Positions 1 to 9,969 of a stretch of DNA of 35,656 bases are shown in pieces; within the stretch, counting starts at the first letter, position 1, and each line of letters starts with the position of its first letter. This DNA is from an uncultured Rikenellaceae bacterium (GTDB lineage: Bacteria > Bacteroidota > Bacteroidia > Bacteroidales > Rikenellaceae). The position numbers and the translations under genes were made by a program. The stretch covers positions 1 through 35,656 of the forward strand of contig CAMRBL010000013.1 of the NCBI GenBank assembly GCA_947040435.1. Direction: 5' to 3'. The notes under the pieces were generated by a model that was given only the letters and a program-made list of their open reading frames with translations, was not told the origin of the DNA and did not search any database.

Positions 1-1
1 A

Positions 2-67
2 TTGGAATCTACAAAAAACGCGCACCAGTCTATATTAAAAGTAAAGGAACGTTTGGGTGTGTTGTAG
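2..67 (+). CDS. C-terminal tail of a CDS truncated by the window edge; possibly the end of an HTH-type regulator
   Basis: Frame 2 reads LESTKNAHQSILKVKERLGVL*. It resembles the ends of HTH recognition helices (S-x-x-x-A-x-x-S-x-x-K-x-K-x-x-LG). Only about 21 residues are visible, and frame 1 is also open to a nearby stop. Confidence 0.25.
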   Translation: MESTKNAHQSILKVKERLGVL

Positions 68-116
68 TGTGATTAACTCATGATTTTGGCACTATTAGGT
101 ATCAGTCTATCAATTT

Positions 117-185
117 AGTATAAATACACGGATAACGTTGTATGATAAAATAATTATCATGCAACGTTATCTGCATATTTATACT
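117..185. repeat. Long near-perfect inverted repeat (31-bp arms, 7-nt spacer)
   Basis: Arms agtataaatacacggataacgttgtatgata (117-147) and tatcatgcaacgttatctgcatatttatact (155-185). By hand: 27 Watson-Crick pairs, 2 G:T and 2 mismatches. Confidence 0.85.
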
Positions 186-410
186 CTTTTATGTATATTT
201 ATTATTGATATATTTGCAAGTAAAAAGTATTAATTTATCATTTGTTTTGGAGTAAAATATGTTTATTTTGTAAAATAATTTTGTTAGAATATATTAAATT
301 AGATATTAATTACGTTAACTAATATGCTGTTAATTATTATTTATAATAAATCTCTTTTAGTTATACTTTAGTTGTAAAATATGGTTAAAAAAATATGAAT
401 TTATATAGTT

Positions 411-436
411 TTTTTTTGCAAATAATTGCAAAAAAA
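411..436. repeat. Perfect 11-bp palindrome with T/A-tract flanks (TTTTTTTGCAA-ATAA-TTGCAAAAAAA)
   Basis: Direct read: arms 411-421 and 426-436, loop ataa. Could be a bidirectional terminator-like hairpin or an operator. Confidence 0.7.
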
Positions 437-1283
437 TCAGTATCTTGTAGTTGTAAAATAGATGAATTCACACGGTGAATTAGGTCTATAATATTGTTAA
501 ATTTAGCTATTAAAATGGGTGTAAATTGTCATTAATTTAGGAGTCGAAATGAAGTTAAAAATGGTGAAAAAAAATAGCTAAAATAGGGTGTAATATGATT
601 TTATTTATGTATATTTGTTGCAAAATATTGAGGGAGTATCCTCATTAATATGTTTTTATAATATTGAGTTTAAGTCTCTTTTTTAGTGTGTTTATGAGAG
701 TCATTTTTAAAATTTGTATATACGTAAGTATTTAAGATATAACTAATTAACCTAATACCAATAATTAAAACTAATAATAGCCTATGTAGAGAGAAAAGTA
801 CACATTAAAAGAGATTTCATATTAATTATTAACGTATTACTTATGGTTTCGTAATTGAAATTATGGTGACTGTTGTATGAATTAGTAGATACTTCCTATT
901 GGATAGGGTGTGATATCTCGTAATATTTAAACAAAAACAAATTTTTAAACAAATTACATTAAGGTATATGACAATAAGTTTACAATACAATTCTTAGTAA
1001 CACCCTATTTACTTTATTTTCAATTAGTTAGTATTATTTATTTAGTTGTATAATATTGCTATTGTGGGGCTGTTCACTTGCTCTCTTCTATGTTGCCTAT
1101 ATTTTGGTGCTGAGATAGATATCATAACTATTTTATAGATGAAAGTTTTAATGTGTTTGTTCAATTTTTTTGTCATGTGCTAGCAAGTATTAACAAAATT
1201 CAATTTATTGATACGTAAAATAAAATTACGTGCTAGTAAATGAGTTAATTCGATTGTAAATTAATTAATAAAAAATTTAAGAC

Positions 1284-3542
1284 ATGTACAAGACATTAAT
1301 CATGTATTCTCTTATTTTATCAGTAGTCCTCTTTGGTGGCTGTCGAAAAGATATCGACGCCCATTATGCAAGACCTACTTATTTATTAGGAAGTACGTAT
1401 GAATTTTTGGAGAAAAGAGGAGATTTCACTCTTTTTCTTGACGCCGTAGATCGTTCTGGATTTAAAACTGGACTTAATGGCAGTGGATTGTTTACTGTTT
1501 TCGCACCTTCGGATGTGGCAGTAAAGGCTTATTTGGCTGAAATAGGTAAAACTTCTTTAACAGAACTTACTCCTGAGGAGTTGGAACTGTTGGTCGGTTA
1601 TCATATTGTTGAGTTTTCTTATAGGCCAGAAGACTTCTTGGGATTTACTAAAACAGCTTCGTCTTTAGAGCCTGAGATTGCTGATGGATACGCACATCGT
1701 TTCAAAACACTCGCTCGTGAAGAAGTTCGAGAGCGTAAAAACCCTGCGTTAGGTAATCTTGTCGATGTATTTCAGCAAGAGAAGTTTCTCCCAATAATCT
1801 CAACAACGCTATTGAAACATAAGCGTAGTCCCGATTATGAGGCTGATTATAAATTTTTCTTTCCAGATGTAAATTGGAAGGGAGACAAAGATCAGTTTTA
1901 TGTAGCAGGAGCTGCTGTTTTAGAGAGTGGTATTCCTGTTGATAACGGATATGTGTATATTGTAGATAAAGTTGTAGCACCATTGAAAACGGTGTATGAC
2001 GCTTTTGACGATAAGCCAGATTATAGCCTATTTAGAGAGCTATATGATCGTTTTGCTTCTTTTGAATATGATCAAGAGGCAACATCTAGTTATGCCGCTT
2101 TAGGAGATAGTTTATTCGTAATGAGACATTACCTAGGACCAGCAGCAACAAGCGCAGACTTGCCAGATATCTCAGACGAATGGACAGTAAGTCCAGGTCA
2201 GTCTGATTTTGAGGCTAGAATGAGGAGAACATTCAATTCATATGTTCCTAATAACGCATCACTAGAGGCTTTCTGTAATGAGTATTTTGCAGATGAAAAA
2301 GATCCTAAAAAAATTCCTTTACTACCATTATTTTATCTTTTGTCATCTCATATACCATATGGACAAGAGATTATAATGCCTTCAGATTTTTCTAAGGGAG
2401 TTGAAGGATTATTTGGCGAGAAATGGATTTTAGGTCAAGGTGATTTGTTTGATCAAGAATTTTGTAGTAATGGTTTATTTTACGGAATCAAAAAGGTTCT
2501 AGAGCCAGCTATTTTTTCTATGATAACAGAGCCATTGTTTAAGTATGAACGCTTCTCTTTACTAGCATCATTATTCCACAAAACTCAGAATATTTTACCT
2601 TTAGTTGATGTAGATAGGAATTATTCTTTACTATTACTATCTAACACTAATCTGAAAAATACTTATGGTTATATGTTGGATTATAATGGAAATCCAGCTG
2701 ACTTAGATATCTTAGGAAGCAGAATTAAAGTTTTCCGTTATGCTGATTACAAAGATAATGATAAGGAAATTGTTGAGATCAATTTTCCTGCTCAGTTAAA
2801 TGTAGTTCAATCTCAGGTTGTTGATGGATTAATCGAGTATGAAACAGGTGAACGTAAGTTTTTCGCAACAAGTCAACCATTTACTTATCTGTATCAAAAT
2901 GATGGAGGTCTGTTTTATGAAGATACTGCACGAGTTAACATAGTAGAAAATGGTCGTTTCCCAATTTATGAGTATGAGAATGGTACTGGAAAAGGTCTTG
3001 TAATTGAAGTTGAGAATTTACTAGAGCGTAACACAGTAAATATTGCCAACCAATTGAGAAAAACAAATCCTAAATTTTACAAGGAGCTGCTTAGGGCTAA
3101 CTTAATTAAACTTGAAAATTTGGATGAAAATGGTGGAATTATTGAAGGTAGTGATTCTTGGAAGAATACAAAGTTTATTACGGATCATTGGTTGAATGGA
3201 GAGCGTTGTATGGTATTTGCACCTACAGATGCCGCATTTGACGAGAGTGTTATACCAACAGATTCAGCAGCTTTGCATAAGTATTTGAAATCTCACTTTA
3301 TTTCAGTTGATCAGAATGGAGCAGATCAGTATACGCTACCTAATTTGGGCCCGGAGAGAGAATATGATACCAAGGCAAATATTACCTTGGCAAAATTTGA
3401 AACTCTGACACTTACTTATAAAGATAGTAAAACTCTAACAGTAACTGATACGAAAGCTGTAGCAACATCTACAGATGGTAAGATTCCATTTTTTGCATCA
3501 GATGGAGTTATATTCGGAATCATTGATATGAAAAAGCCTTAA
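1284..3542 (+). CDS. Multi-domain fasciclin (FAS1) surface lipoprotein, 752 aa
   Basis: Lipobox VLFGGC followed by RKDIDAHY. FAS1-like blocks SGLFTVFAPSDVAVKAYL...LLVGYHIVEFSY and ERCMVFAPTDAAFDESVIP...LHKYLKSHF; a probable third repeat in between. Confidence 0.85.
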   Translation: MYKTLIMYSLILSVVLFGGCRKDIDAHYARPTYLLGSTYEFLEKRGDFTLFLDAVDRSGFKTGLNGSGLFTVFAPSDVAVKAYLAEIGKTSLTELTPEELELLVGYHIVEFSYRPEDFLGFTKTASSLEPEIADGYAHRFKTLAREEVRERKNPALGNLVDVFQQEKFLPIISTTLLKHKRSPDYEADYKFFFPDVNWKGDKDQFYVAGAAVLESGIPVDNGYVYIVDKVVAPLKTVYDAFDDKPDYSLFRELYDRFASFEYDQEATSSYAALGDSLFVMRHYLGPAATSADLPDISDEWTVSPGQSDFEARMRRTFNSYVPNNASLEAFCNEYFADEKDPKKIPLLPLFYLLSSHIPYGQEIIMPSDFSKGVEGLFGEKWILGQGDLFDQEFCSNGLFYGIKKVLEPAIFSMITEPLFKYERFSLLASLFHKTQNILPLVDVDRNYSLLLLSNTNLKNTYGYMLDYNGNPADLDILGSRIKVFRYADYKDNDKEIVEINFPAQLNVVQSQVVDGLIEYETGERKFFATSQPFTYLYQNDGGLFYEDTARVNIVENGRFPIYEYENGTGKGLVIEVENLLERNTVNIANQLRKTNPKFYKELLRANLIKLENLDENGGIIEGSDSWKNTKFITDHWLNGERCMVFAPTDAAFDESVIPTDSAALHKYLKSHFISVDQNGADQYTLPNLGPEREYDTKANITLAKFETLTLTYKDSKTLTVTDTKAVATSTDGKIPFFASDGVIFGIIDMKKP

Positions 3543-3562
3543 ACATTAACAATAGAATAATT

Positions 3563-6500
3563 ATGAAAATAATAAAAATACTATTACTGTTATCTTGCTT
3601 ACTACCAGTTGCTTTATTCGGTCAAGCAAAAAAAGCAGTCTCAGGTGTTGTAAGCGATGAATCTGGGACATTGCCAGGTGCGAGTGTTTACTTACAGTCT
3701 GTATCAGATAAGCGAGCATGGGACGGTGTTGCAACAAATATAAATGGAGGTTATGTTCTACAATTTGTAGATAATAAAGAATATGAGATTGTTTTTTCAT
3801 TTATTGGGTACAGAACCCAAACAATTCCATATAAAGGACAAACGGTAATTAATGTAAAACTGGTTAGTGATAGTCAGATTGAAGATATCGTTATTAGAGG
3901 AGTTCAGCGAGATGGAATGGGAATGAATTCTAAATTGACCTCTTCAGCAGTAGAGAAGATTAGTTTAGATGGTCTTAAGGATATGGCTGTTACATCTGTC
4001 GAGGGAATGGTTCAAGGAAAGTTAGCCAACGTAGATATAGTTGCAGGCTCAGGAGCTCCAGGAAGTAAAATGTCAATACGTATTAGGGGAACATCATCTC
4101 TTACAGGAGATAATGATCCATTAATTGTAATTGACGGAGTACCACAGAGTGTCTCTATCGATGATGGATTTAACTTTGCAACAGCCAATGAGGATGATTT
4201 TGGAACACTTTTGAATATGTCTCCAACAGATATCGAATCTATCACAGTATTAAAGGATGCCGCTGCGACAGCTATGTGGGGAGAGCAGGCTGCTAATGGA
4301 GTTTTGGTTGTTACAAGAAAAAAAGGAGCAAAAGGTGCCCCTAGTTTTCAAATTAAGCAAGTTGTAAAGACTTCAATTGAGCCAAAGAGAGTTCCAATGC
4401 TTAATGGACAGGAGTACAAGACTCTTATGCAGGATGCTATTTGGAATAATGTTAGAGATAACGAGTTTACTTCTTTAGGATTATTGAGTGAATATAAAGA
4501 CATTCTTTATGATCCAGCATATATTTATTTCGATGAATTTAATCAAGATACAGATTGGTTAGACCTGGTAAGACGTGTACCAATCAGTTCTGAAACTAAC
4601 TTTAATATGAGTGGTGGTGGAGATAAGGTAACTTATCGTTTTTCTGCTAGTTACTTGAGTGAAATAGGAACTACAATAGGAGAAGATTATTCTCGTGTTA
4701 ATGCGTATATGAATTTAGGTTATCGTTTTTCTGATAAATTCAATATTTCATCATCATTTAGTTATACAGATGGAGATAGAAATGGCTCAGTTGAAAGTCC
4801 AAGAAATTTGGCTTTAAGTAAGATGCCTAATATGACACCATACATATTAGATGAAAATGGAAATATGACGGATGAGTATTTTGTTCAGCCATCTTCTACA
4901 ATCCAAGGTAATTTCGCTTATACTAGACAACATCCAGTTGCAATGGCAGAGCTGTCATCTTCTAGATTTGCTGAGAAGACGTCTGCTATGGATTTCAATT
5001 TATCTTATCGTCCTTTACCAGGAATGAATATTAATGGTACAGCTTCGTTAAAGTTACAAAATTCGGTTAGGCAGGGGTATTTACCCGCAGCTGCTACTGG
5101 AGCTCAATGGTCTGATGGTAAATACAACCAAAGTCAAGAGCACCAAGGTTATTCAATGGGGTTGTATACGTCGTTGAATGCTAGTTACTATAAGAAAATA
5201 TCAAGACACTCTTTCACTGCTGCAGTAAAAGGAGAAATGAATCAAAGTTCTAATGCATCTCAGTGGGTTGTAACAAGTGGAAATAATGGACTTGAACTAA
5301 GTGACCCTACTGTCGGAGGTATCATCAGAGATATTGGTGGTAGTCTTGGAGAGTGGAGAAGTGTTGGTCTTGTTGGATCTTTTAACTTGAATCTTTATGA
5401 TGAAAAGTATAACCTCGAGTTAACTGCACGTACAGGTGGAAGTTCTAGTTCAGGTCGAAATGCACGTTGGGGAATAAATCCAGTAGTTGGATTTAACTAT
5501 AACATGCAGAATGAGAATTTCTTGAAGGATGTTGAGTGGTTAGATGAGGTTATTTTGCGTGGTAGTTGGGGTTATACACCTAAAGGAGCTTCAGGAAACA
5601 ATACTTATGGTGGAATTTATTCTGCTTTATCTGAGCAATATGTAGATATGGGAGCGCTAATTCCTTCATCTATGCAGTTAAATAGTATTGATTTTGAGCG
5701 AATTTATCAAACAAATTTTGGGTTATCTGTAGCTGTTCTAGATTATAGATATAGATTTTCTGCAAATTATTACATCAAGACAACAAAAAATCTACTACAG
5801 AGGGATATGTCTATCCCAAGTTCTACAGGATTTAGTACTGTTGCATGGTTTAATGATGGTAGTGTTCAAAATAAAGGATGGGAAACAGCAATCACTGGTA
5901 GCAATATTCTAGGATCAAAAGGTAATGGATGGAATCTAGGATTCAATGTCAATGTATCTAGTAATAAGAATGTTGTATTGGATTTACCTACTAGTTTAGA
6001 GTATCAAGAAGCAAGGATTGCTAATGGATCATATGCAAATAAGATTGTTGAAGGAAGACCTTTAGGAGCATTTTACGGATTTGATTATATAGGCGTATAT
6101 CAAAATTTAGATGAAACAGTTGCAACTGACATCAACGGTAATGTAATTAAAGATGTTAATGGAGATAATGTTATAACAACTATCAATGGTGAGAAGCAGC
6201 GTCCAGGAGATGCACAATATCGTGACTTAAATTATGATGGAGTTATAGACCAATATGACATTATTTATTTGGGTAATTCTATGCCAATTCTAACTGGAGG
6301 AGCTTCACTTTCAATTTCATGGAAGAATCTATCATTTACTACAGCACTACATTTCCGTATAGGTCAAAGTGTTATAAACCAAGCACGTTTTAATACTGAG
6401 GGTATGAGTGGTCAAAAAAATCAATCTACAGCTGTCTTGAGTCGTTGGAGATATGAAGGTGATCCTACTGATATGCCAAGAGCAATGTGGGGAAATAACT

Positions 6501-6778
6501 ATAACTCATTGGGTTCTAATAGGTTTGTAGAAGAAGCATCATTTGTAAAGGTTAAAGATCTTACTTTGGCATATAGACTTCCTACTGAATTTTGCAATAA
6601 ACTTGCAATGAAGGATATTAGACTTGTTTTAACTTGTTACAATCCATTTACTATTACTAACTACACTGGTCAGGATCCTGAGGTTCCTCTTCCAGGTGGA
6701 TTTAATAATTTAGCAATGGACAATAGTTTGACACCTAGTGCAAGAACATTTGCAGGTTCAATAACAATAAGTTTCTAA
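3563..6778 (+). CDS. SusC/RagA-family TonB-linked outer membrane protein
   Basis: Signal peptide, carboxypeptidase-regulatory-like N-domain (VSGVVSDESGTLPGASVYL), plug motif MSIRIRGTSSLTGDNDPLIVIDGVPQ, C-terminal beta-barrel ending ITISF. Adjacent to a SusD. Confidence 0.95.
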   Translation: MKIIKILLLLSCLLPVALFGQAKKAVSGVVSDESGTLPGASVYLQSVSDKRAWDGVATNINGGYVLQFVDNKEYEIVFSFIGYRTQTIPYKGQTVINVKLVSDSQIEDIVIRGVQRDGMGMNSKLTSSAVEKISLDGLKDMAVTSVEGMVQGKLANVDIVAGSGAPGSKMSIRIRGTSSLTGDNDPLIVIDGVPQSVSIDDGFNFATANEDDFGTLLNMSPTDIESITVLKDAAATAMWGEQAANGVLVVTRKKGAKGAPSFQIKQVVKTSIEPKRVPMLNGQEYKTLMQDAIWNNVRDNEFTSLGLLSEYKDILYDPAYIYFDEFNQDTDWLDLVRRVPISSETNFNMSGGGDKVTYRFSASYLSEIGTTIGEDYSRVNAYMNLGYRFSDKFNISSSFSYTDGDRNGSVESPRNLALSKMPNMTPYILDENGNMTDEYFVQPSSTIQGNFAYTRQHPVAMAELSSSRFAEKTSAMDFNLSYRPLPGMNINGTASLKLQNSVRQGYLPAAATGAQWSDGKYNQSQEHQGYSMGLYTSLNASYYKKISRHSFTAAVKGEMNQSSNASQWVVTSGNNGLELSDPTVGGIIRDIGGSLGEWRSVGLVGSFNLNLYDEKYNLELTARTGGSSSSGRNARWGINPVVGFNYNMQNENFLKDVEWLDEVILRGSWGYTPKGASGNNTYGGIYSALSEQYVDMGALIPSSMQLNSIDFERIYQTNFGLSVAVLDYRYRFSANYYIKTTKNLLQRDMSIPSSTGFSTVAWFNDGSVQNKGWETAITGSNILGSKGNGWNLGFNVNVSSNKNVVLDLPTSLEYQEARIANGSYANKIVEGRPLGAFYGFDYIGVYQNLDETVATDINGNVIKDVNGDNVITTINGEKQRPGDAQYRDLNYDGVIDQYDIIYLGNSMPILTGGASLSISWKNLSFTTALHFRIGQSVINQARFNTEGMSGQKNQSTAVLSRWRYEGDPTDMPRAMWGNNYNSLGSNRFVEEASFVKVKDLTLAYRLPTEFCNKLAMKDIRLVLTCYNPFTITNYTGQDPEVPLPGGFNNLAMDNSLTPSARTFAGSITISF

Positions 6779-6802
6779 TTTTGAATTTTAAATATTATTA
6801 AT

Positions 6803-8377
6803 ATGAAATTAATGTTAAAAATAAGATTAATACCTTTACTTTTGTATTCAATGCTTCTCGTTAGTTGTAACGACTGGCTTGATGTTGAGCCGGTAGGGGT
6901 GCAAACTAACAAAACGTTTTGGCAAACAAAGGAAGAGGTTGAAGGTGTTTTAGCATCTTCTTATATTCAATTGCGTAAGTCAATGAATACGATGTTATTT
7001 TGGGGAGAACTTCGAGGAAATGGATTAAAGTTTGGTCCAAATTTTAAAGGCGTTGGGAGTGAGGAGTATCAATCTGATATGCGAGAGTTAAATATTCTTC
7101 CAACGAATGATATAACTCAATATAAAGAGTTGTATAAAGGAATTTCTTATGCAAATCACGTTATTAAGTTAGGTCCTGGTGCGAGGGATTATGATGTTAC
7201 ATTAACAAAGTCTTTATTGAATTCGTATCTTGCAGAGGCAGTTTTTTTAAGGTCATTGTACTATTTCTATTTGGTTCGTACATTTAGAGATGTTCCTTAT
7301 ATTACTGATGCATATGATACTGATGAAGCTGAATTTAGAGTTGATAAAACTTCTGGAAAGAAGATCTTAGAGAGCGTATTGGCTGATTTAAAGAAGTATG
7401 CTACAAAATGTAAACCTGGTTATGAAGCTGTATGGCAAACTAAGGGTCGAGCAACGAGCTGGGCATGTTATGCTTTAATTGCAGATATATCTTTATGGCT
7501 TGGTGACTACGCAGGTGCTATAGAGTATTGTGATAAATTCCCAAGCGGCACATTTAGTTTAGGTGAGATGGAAGATTGGATGGATGTTTATTATCCTGGC
7601 AACTCATCTGAAAGTATTTTCGAATTGCAGTATAAGCATGGAGATGATGGATTGCAACAAAATAATCTATTCAGCACTTTTGAGTCTGGTGGTGGTAACT
7701 TAATCGTAAGTGATTATCTTAATGATCTATTTTTGTCAATTGATCCATCTGATATTGATGTAAGAGGATACAATTTAGGATATTTGAATTTAACTAAATG
7801 TGTTTGGAAATACATAGGTACTGAGACAGATGTTACAGCTAATCAGAGGAGTGTTAGACCACAAAGTGAAAGATCGCCTAACTTTATCTTCTATCGTTAT
7901 GCAGATATTGCTTTCATTAAAGCAGAAGCTTTGATTATGCAGTCGATAGATAATATGGGACAAGCATATTCAATATTGGATGAAACAGTAAGAAAACGTG
8001 CTGGCTATAGGAAACCACTACCAGTTGTTGTATATGAACCTGAAAAAGGAGATACAGATCAAGAGATTGCAGCAGCAAGAGCTAAAATTCAAGGAGATGC
8101 TTTAAAATTAATTGTAGATGAGCGTTTAAAAGAGTTTTATGCAGAGGGCAAATCTTGGTATGATATTTTGAGAATCTCACGTGTTAAAAGTGTTGGTATC
8201 CAATATTTAAAAGATTGTTTATTACCTCATGTACCTAGTAATAAGCGTCAAATCAAGAATAATGACTTGAATAATGTTGATTTTCACTACTTGCCAATAA
8301 ATGATGATGAGATTAGAGCTTCTGGAGGTATATTAAAGCAAAATCCATTCTACAAAAAATTTTCAGACAAAATCTAA
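6803..8377 (+). CDS. SusD/RagB-family nutrient-binding lipoprotein
   Basis: Lipobox LLVSC-NDWLDVEPVG, SusD-type AEAVFLRSLYYFYLVRTFRDVPYIT, and C-terminal LIVDERLKEFYAEGKSWYDILR. Confidence 0.95.
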   Translation: MKLMLKIRLIPLLLYSMLLVSCNDWLDVEPVGVQTNKTFWQTKEEVEGVLASSYIQLRKSMNTMLFWGELRGNGLKFGPNFKGVGSEEYQSDMRELNILPTNDITQYKELYKGISYANHVIKLGPGARDYDVTLTKSLLNSYLAEAVFLRSLYYFYLVRTFRDVPYITDAYDTDEAEFRVDKTSGKKILESVLADLKKYATKCKPGYEAVWQTKGRATSWACYALIADISLWLGDYAGAIEYCDKFPSGTFSLGEMEDWMDVYYPGNSSESIFELQYKHGDDGLQQNNLFSTFESGGGNLIVSDYLNDLFLSIDPSDIDVRGYNLGYLNLTKCVWKYIGTETDVTANQRSVRPQSERSPNFIFYRYADIAFIKAEALIMQSIDNMGQAYSILDETVRKRAGYRKPLPVVVYEPEKGDTDQEIAAARAKIQGDALKLIVDERLKEFYAEGKSWYDILRISRVKSVGIQYLKDCLLPHVPSNKRQIKNNDLNNVDFHYLPINDDEIRASGGILKQNPFYKKFSDKI

Positions 8378-8389
8378 AAAAGAGTAAAC

Positions 8390-9961
8390 ATGAAAAAAAT
8401 AATAAGTATATTTATATTGATGTTTTCAGTATCTTTGGGTTTTATATCATGTGAAGACCCCTTTGCTGGAGATGACTTTGCGGCGTATACAGAACAACCA
8501 ATAGGTATTTATTTAGATACAAAGCCCGAGTATTCTAGCTGGGTTAAGTTACTAAAGAGGGCTGACATGTATAATGCGGTAAATGTTAATGATGATTTTA
8601 CGTGTTTTGTTGCAAACAATGATGCTGTAGCGCGTTATCTTAAAGAGATTAAATTTAGTAGTATTGGTGATCTGAGTGAAGAACAGGCTAAAAATGTGGT
8701 TGCATATCATATTATACCTTTCACAGTTCTTAATCAAGAGGCTTTAGGAGGTCAAATTAATGATAAGACAGCTTCAGGTAGCTACCTTATAGTAGAAGCA
8801 GATGCAACTGACCCGACTGCGCCAAAGTATTTAAATAATGTTAAGATTATCAACTATAATCAGACTGTTATTAATGGAATTATACATGAGCTTGAAGATG
8901 TACTTCAACCGCCTTTGTATAGTGTAGGAGAGTTGATCGCTGCATCAGATCGTTTTACAATCTTTAATGAGGCAGTTAAGCTAGCTGGTTTAGATACATA
9001 CTTAAACCTTAGAGAGATTGTAGTTGGATATGGTAAAGTTATCGATTTTAAGACAGTATTAGCTGTATCAGATTCTGTTTTTAGAGTGAATGGCATCGAA
9101 AATATTGCTGATCTTAGAGAGAAGTATGTTGGAGATCCAGATGATGTTCTCAATCAGTTTTATAATTTTGTTGCATATCATATTCTTCCTAAATCATATG
9201 ATTATTCTTCATTAATTACAAAGTTGAATGAGACAGATAAAGGGAGAAATTTCCTAACATATGCTAAAAATCAATTTATTACTATAACAGATGATGGAGG
9301 TTTATATAGTACTATAAATTCACATGATCCAATCGGTAAAGAGGTTTCATTCATTCAAGAGCGTCTTAATAGTGTTGCGATTAATGGATATATACACGAG
9401 GTTGATAAGTTGATGGATATTGTAGCACCAAAAACCTACCCTTTTGAGTATGATCTTGCTACTGGTAAGGAGTTCGAAGTATTGGATTTTTATAGAGGTC
9501 CAAATACAAAGAAGATGGAGGTTTTTGAAAATGATGACTCTTTGGAGTTCATTAAAATGGTCACAATTCCTGCAGGCAAAGGTATCCTTAGGTATGTTAA
9601 TAATGGAAACGTTGTGAATATGCCTATGCATAACAATGACTGGTTGATCGTTGAGTTGGGAGATATGGGTTCTATAGAGTTCACAATTCCACCTGTTATT
9701 CCAGGAAATTATAACCTTGTATTGTATAAGTGGCAGTATGGCCCTGGTGTCGATCACTCAGCTGATAAAAGAAAACCAGGTACTACATTAGTATTAAATA
9801 ACAATATTAGAGTAGGTGAAGTACACTACGGTAGTGGAGTCTTTAGACATGTTGTAGGAAAGACGCAGATTGTTGAGATGAAAGAGAATAAATTGTTATT
9901 TAAACTAACAAAGCCAGGACCTATCGGATTTGATATTATTAGATTTGAACCAATTGAATAA
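8390..9961 (+). CDS. FAS1-domain lipoprotein with C-terminal beta-rich domain (DUF5108-like)
   Basis: Lipobox FISC-EDPFAGDD, two FAS1-like blocks (FTCFVANNDAVARYL...VVAYHIIPF; FVAYHILPK...INGYIHEVDKLMDI), and a C-terminal domain with the same layout as the next gene. Confidence 0.8.
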   Translation: MKKIISIFILMFSVSLGFISCEDPFAGDDFAAYTEQPIGIYLDTKPEYSSWVKLLKRADMYNAVNVNDDFTCFVANNDAVARYLKEIKFSSIGDLSEEQAKNVVAYHIIPFTVLNQEALGGQINDKTASGSYLIVEADATDPTAPKYLNNVKIINYNQTVINGIIHELEDVLQPPLYSVGELIAASDRFTIFNEAVKLAGLDTYLNLREIVVGYGKVIDFKTVLAVSDSVFRVNGIENIADLREKYVGDPDDVLNQFYNFVAYHILPKSYDYSSLITKLNETDKGRNFLTYAKNQFITITDDGGLYSTINSHDPIGKEVSFIQERLNSVAINGYIHEVDKLMDIVAPKTYPFEYDLATGKEFEVLDFYRGPNTKKMEVFENDDSLEFIKMVTIPAGKGILRYVNNGNVVNMPMHNNDWLIVELGDMGSIEFTIPPVIPGNYNLVLYKWQYGPGVDHSADKRKPGTTLVLNNNIRVGEVHYGSGVFRHVVGKTQIVEMKENKLLFKLTKPGPIGFDIIRFEPIE

Positions 9962-9969
9962 ATATTATA

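Noticed and set aside
1213-1231. acgtaa/ttacgt inverted repeat just before the first FAS1 gene
   Set aside because: Only 6-bp arms in very AT-rich DNA; expected by chance at this length.
9347-9757. 136-aa minus-strand ORF (and other antisense ORFs within 1702-24250)
   Set aside because: Antisense shadows of strongly supported + strand CDSs with no family features.
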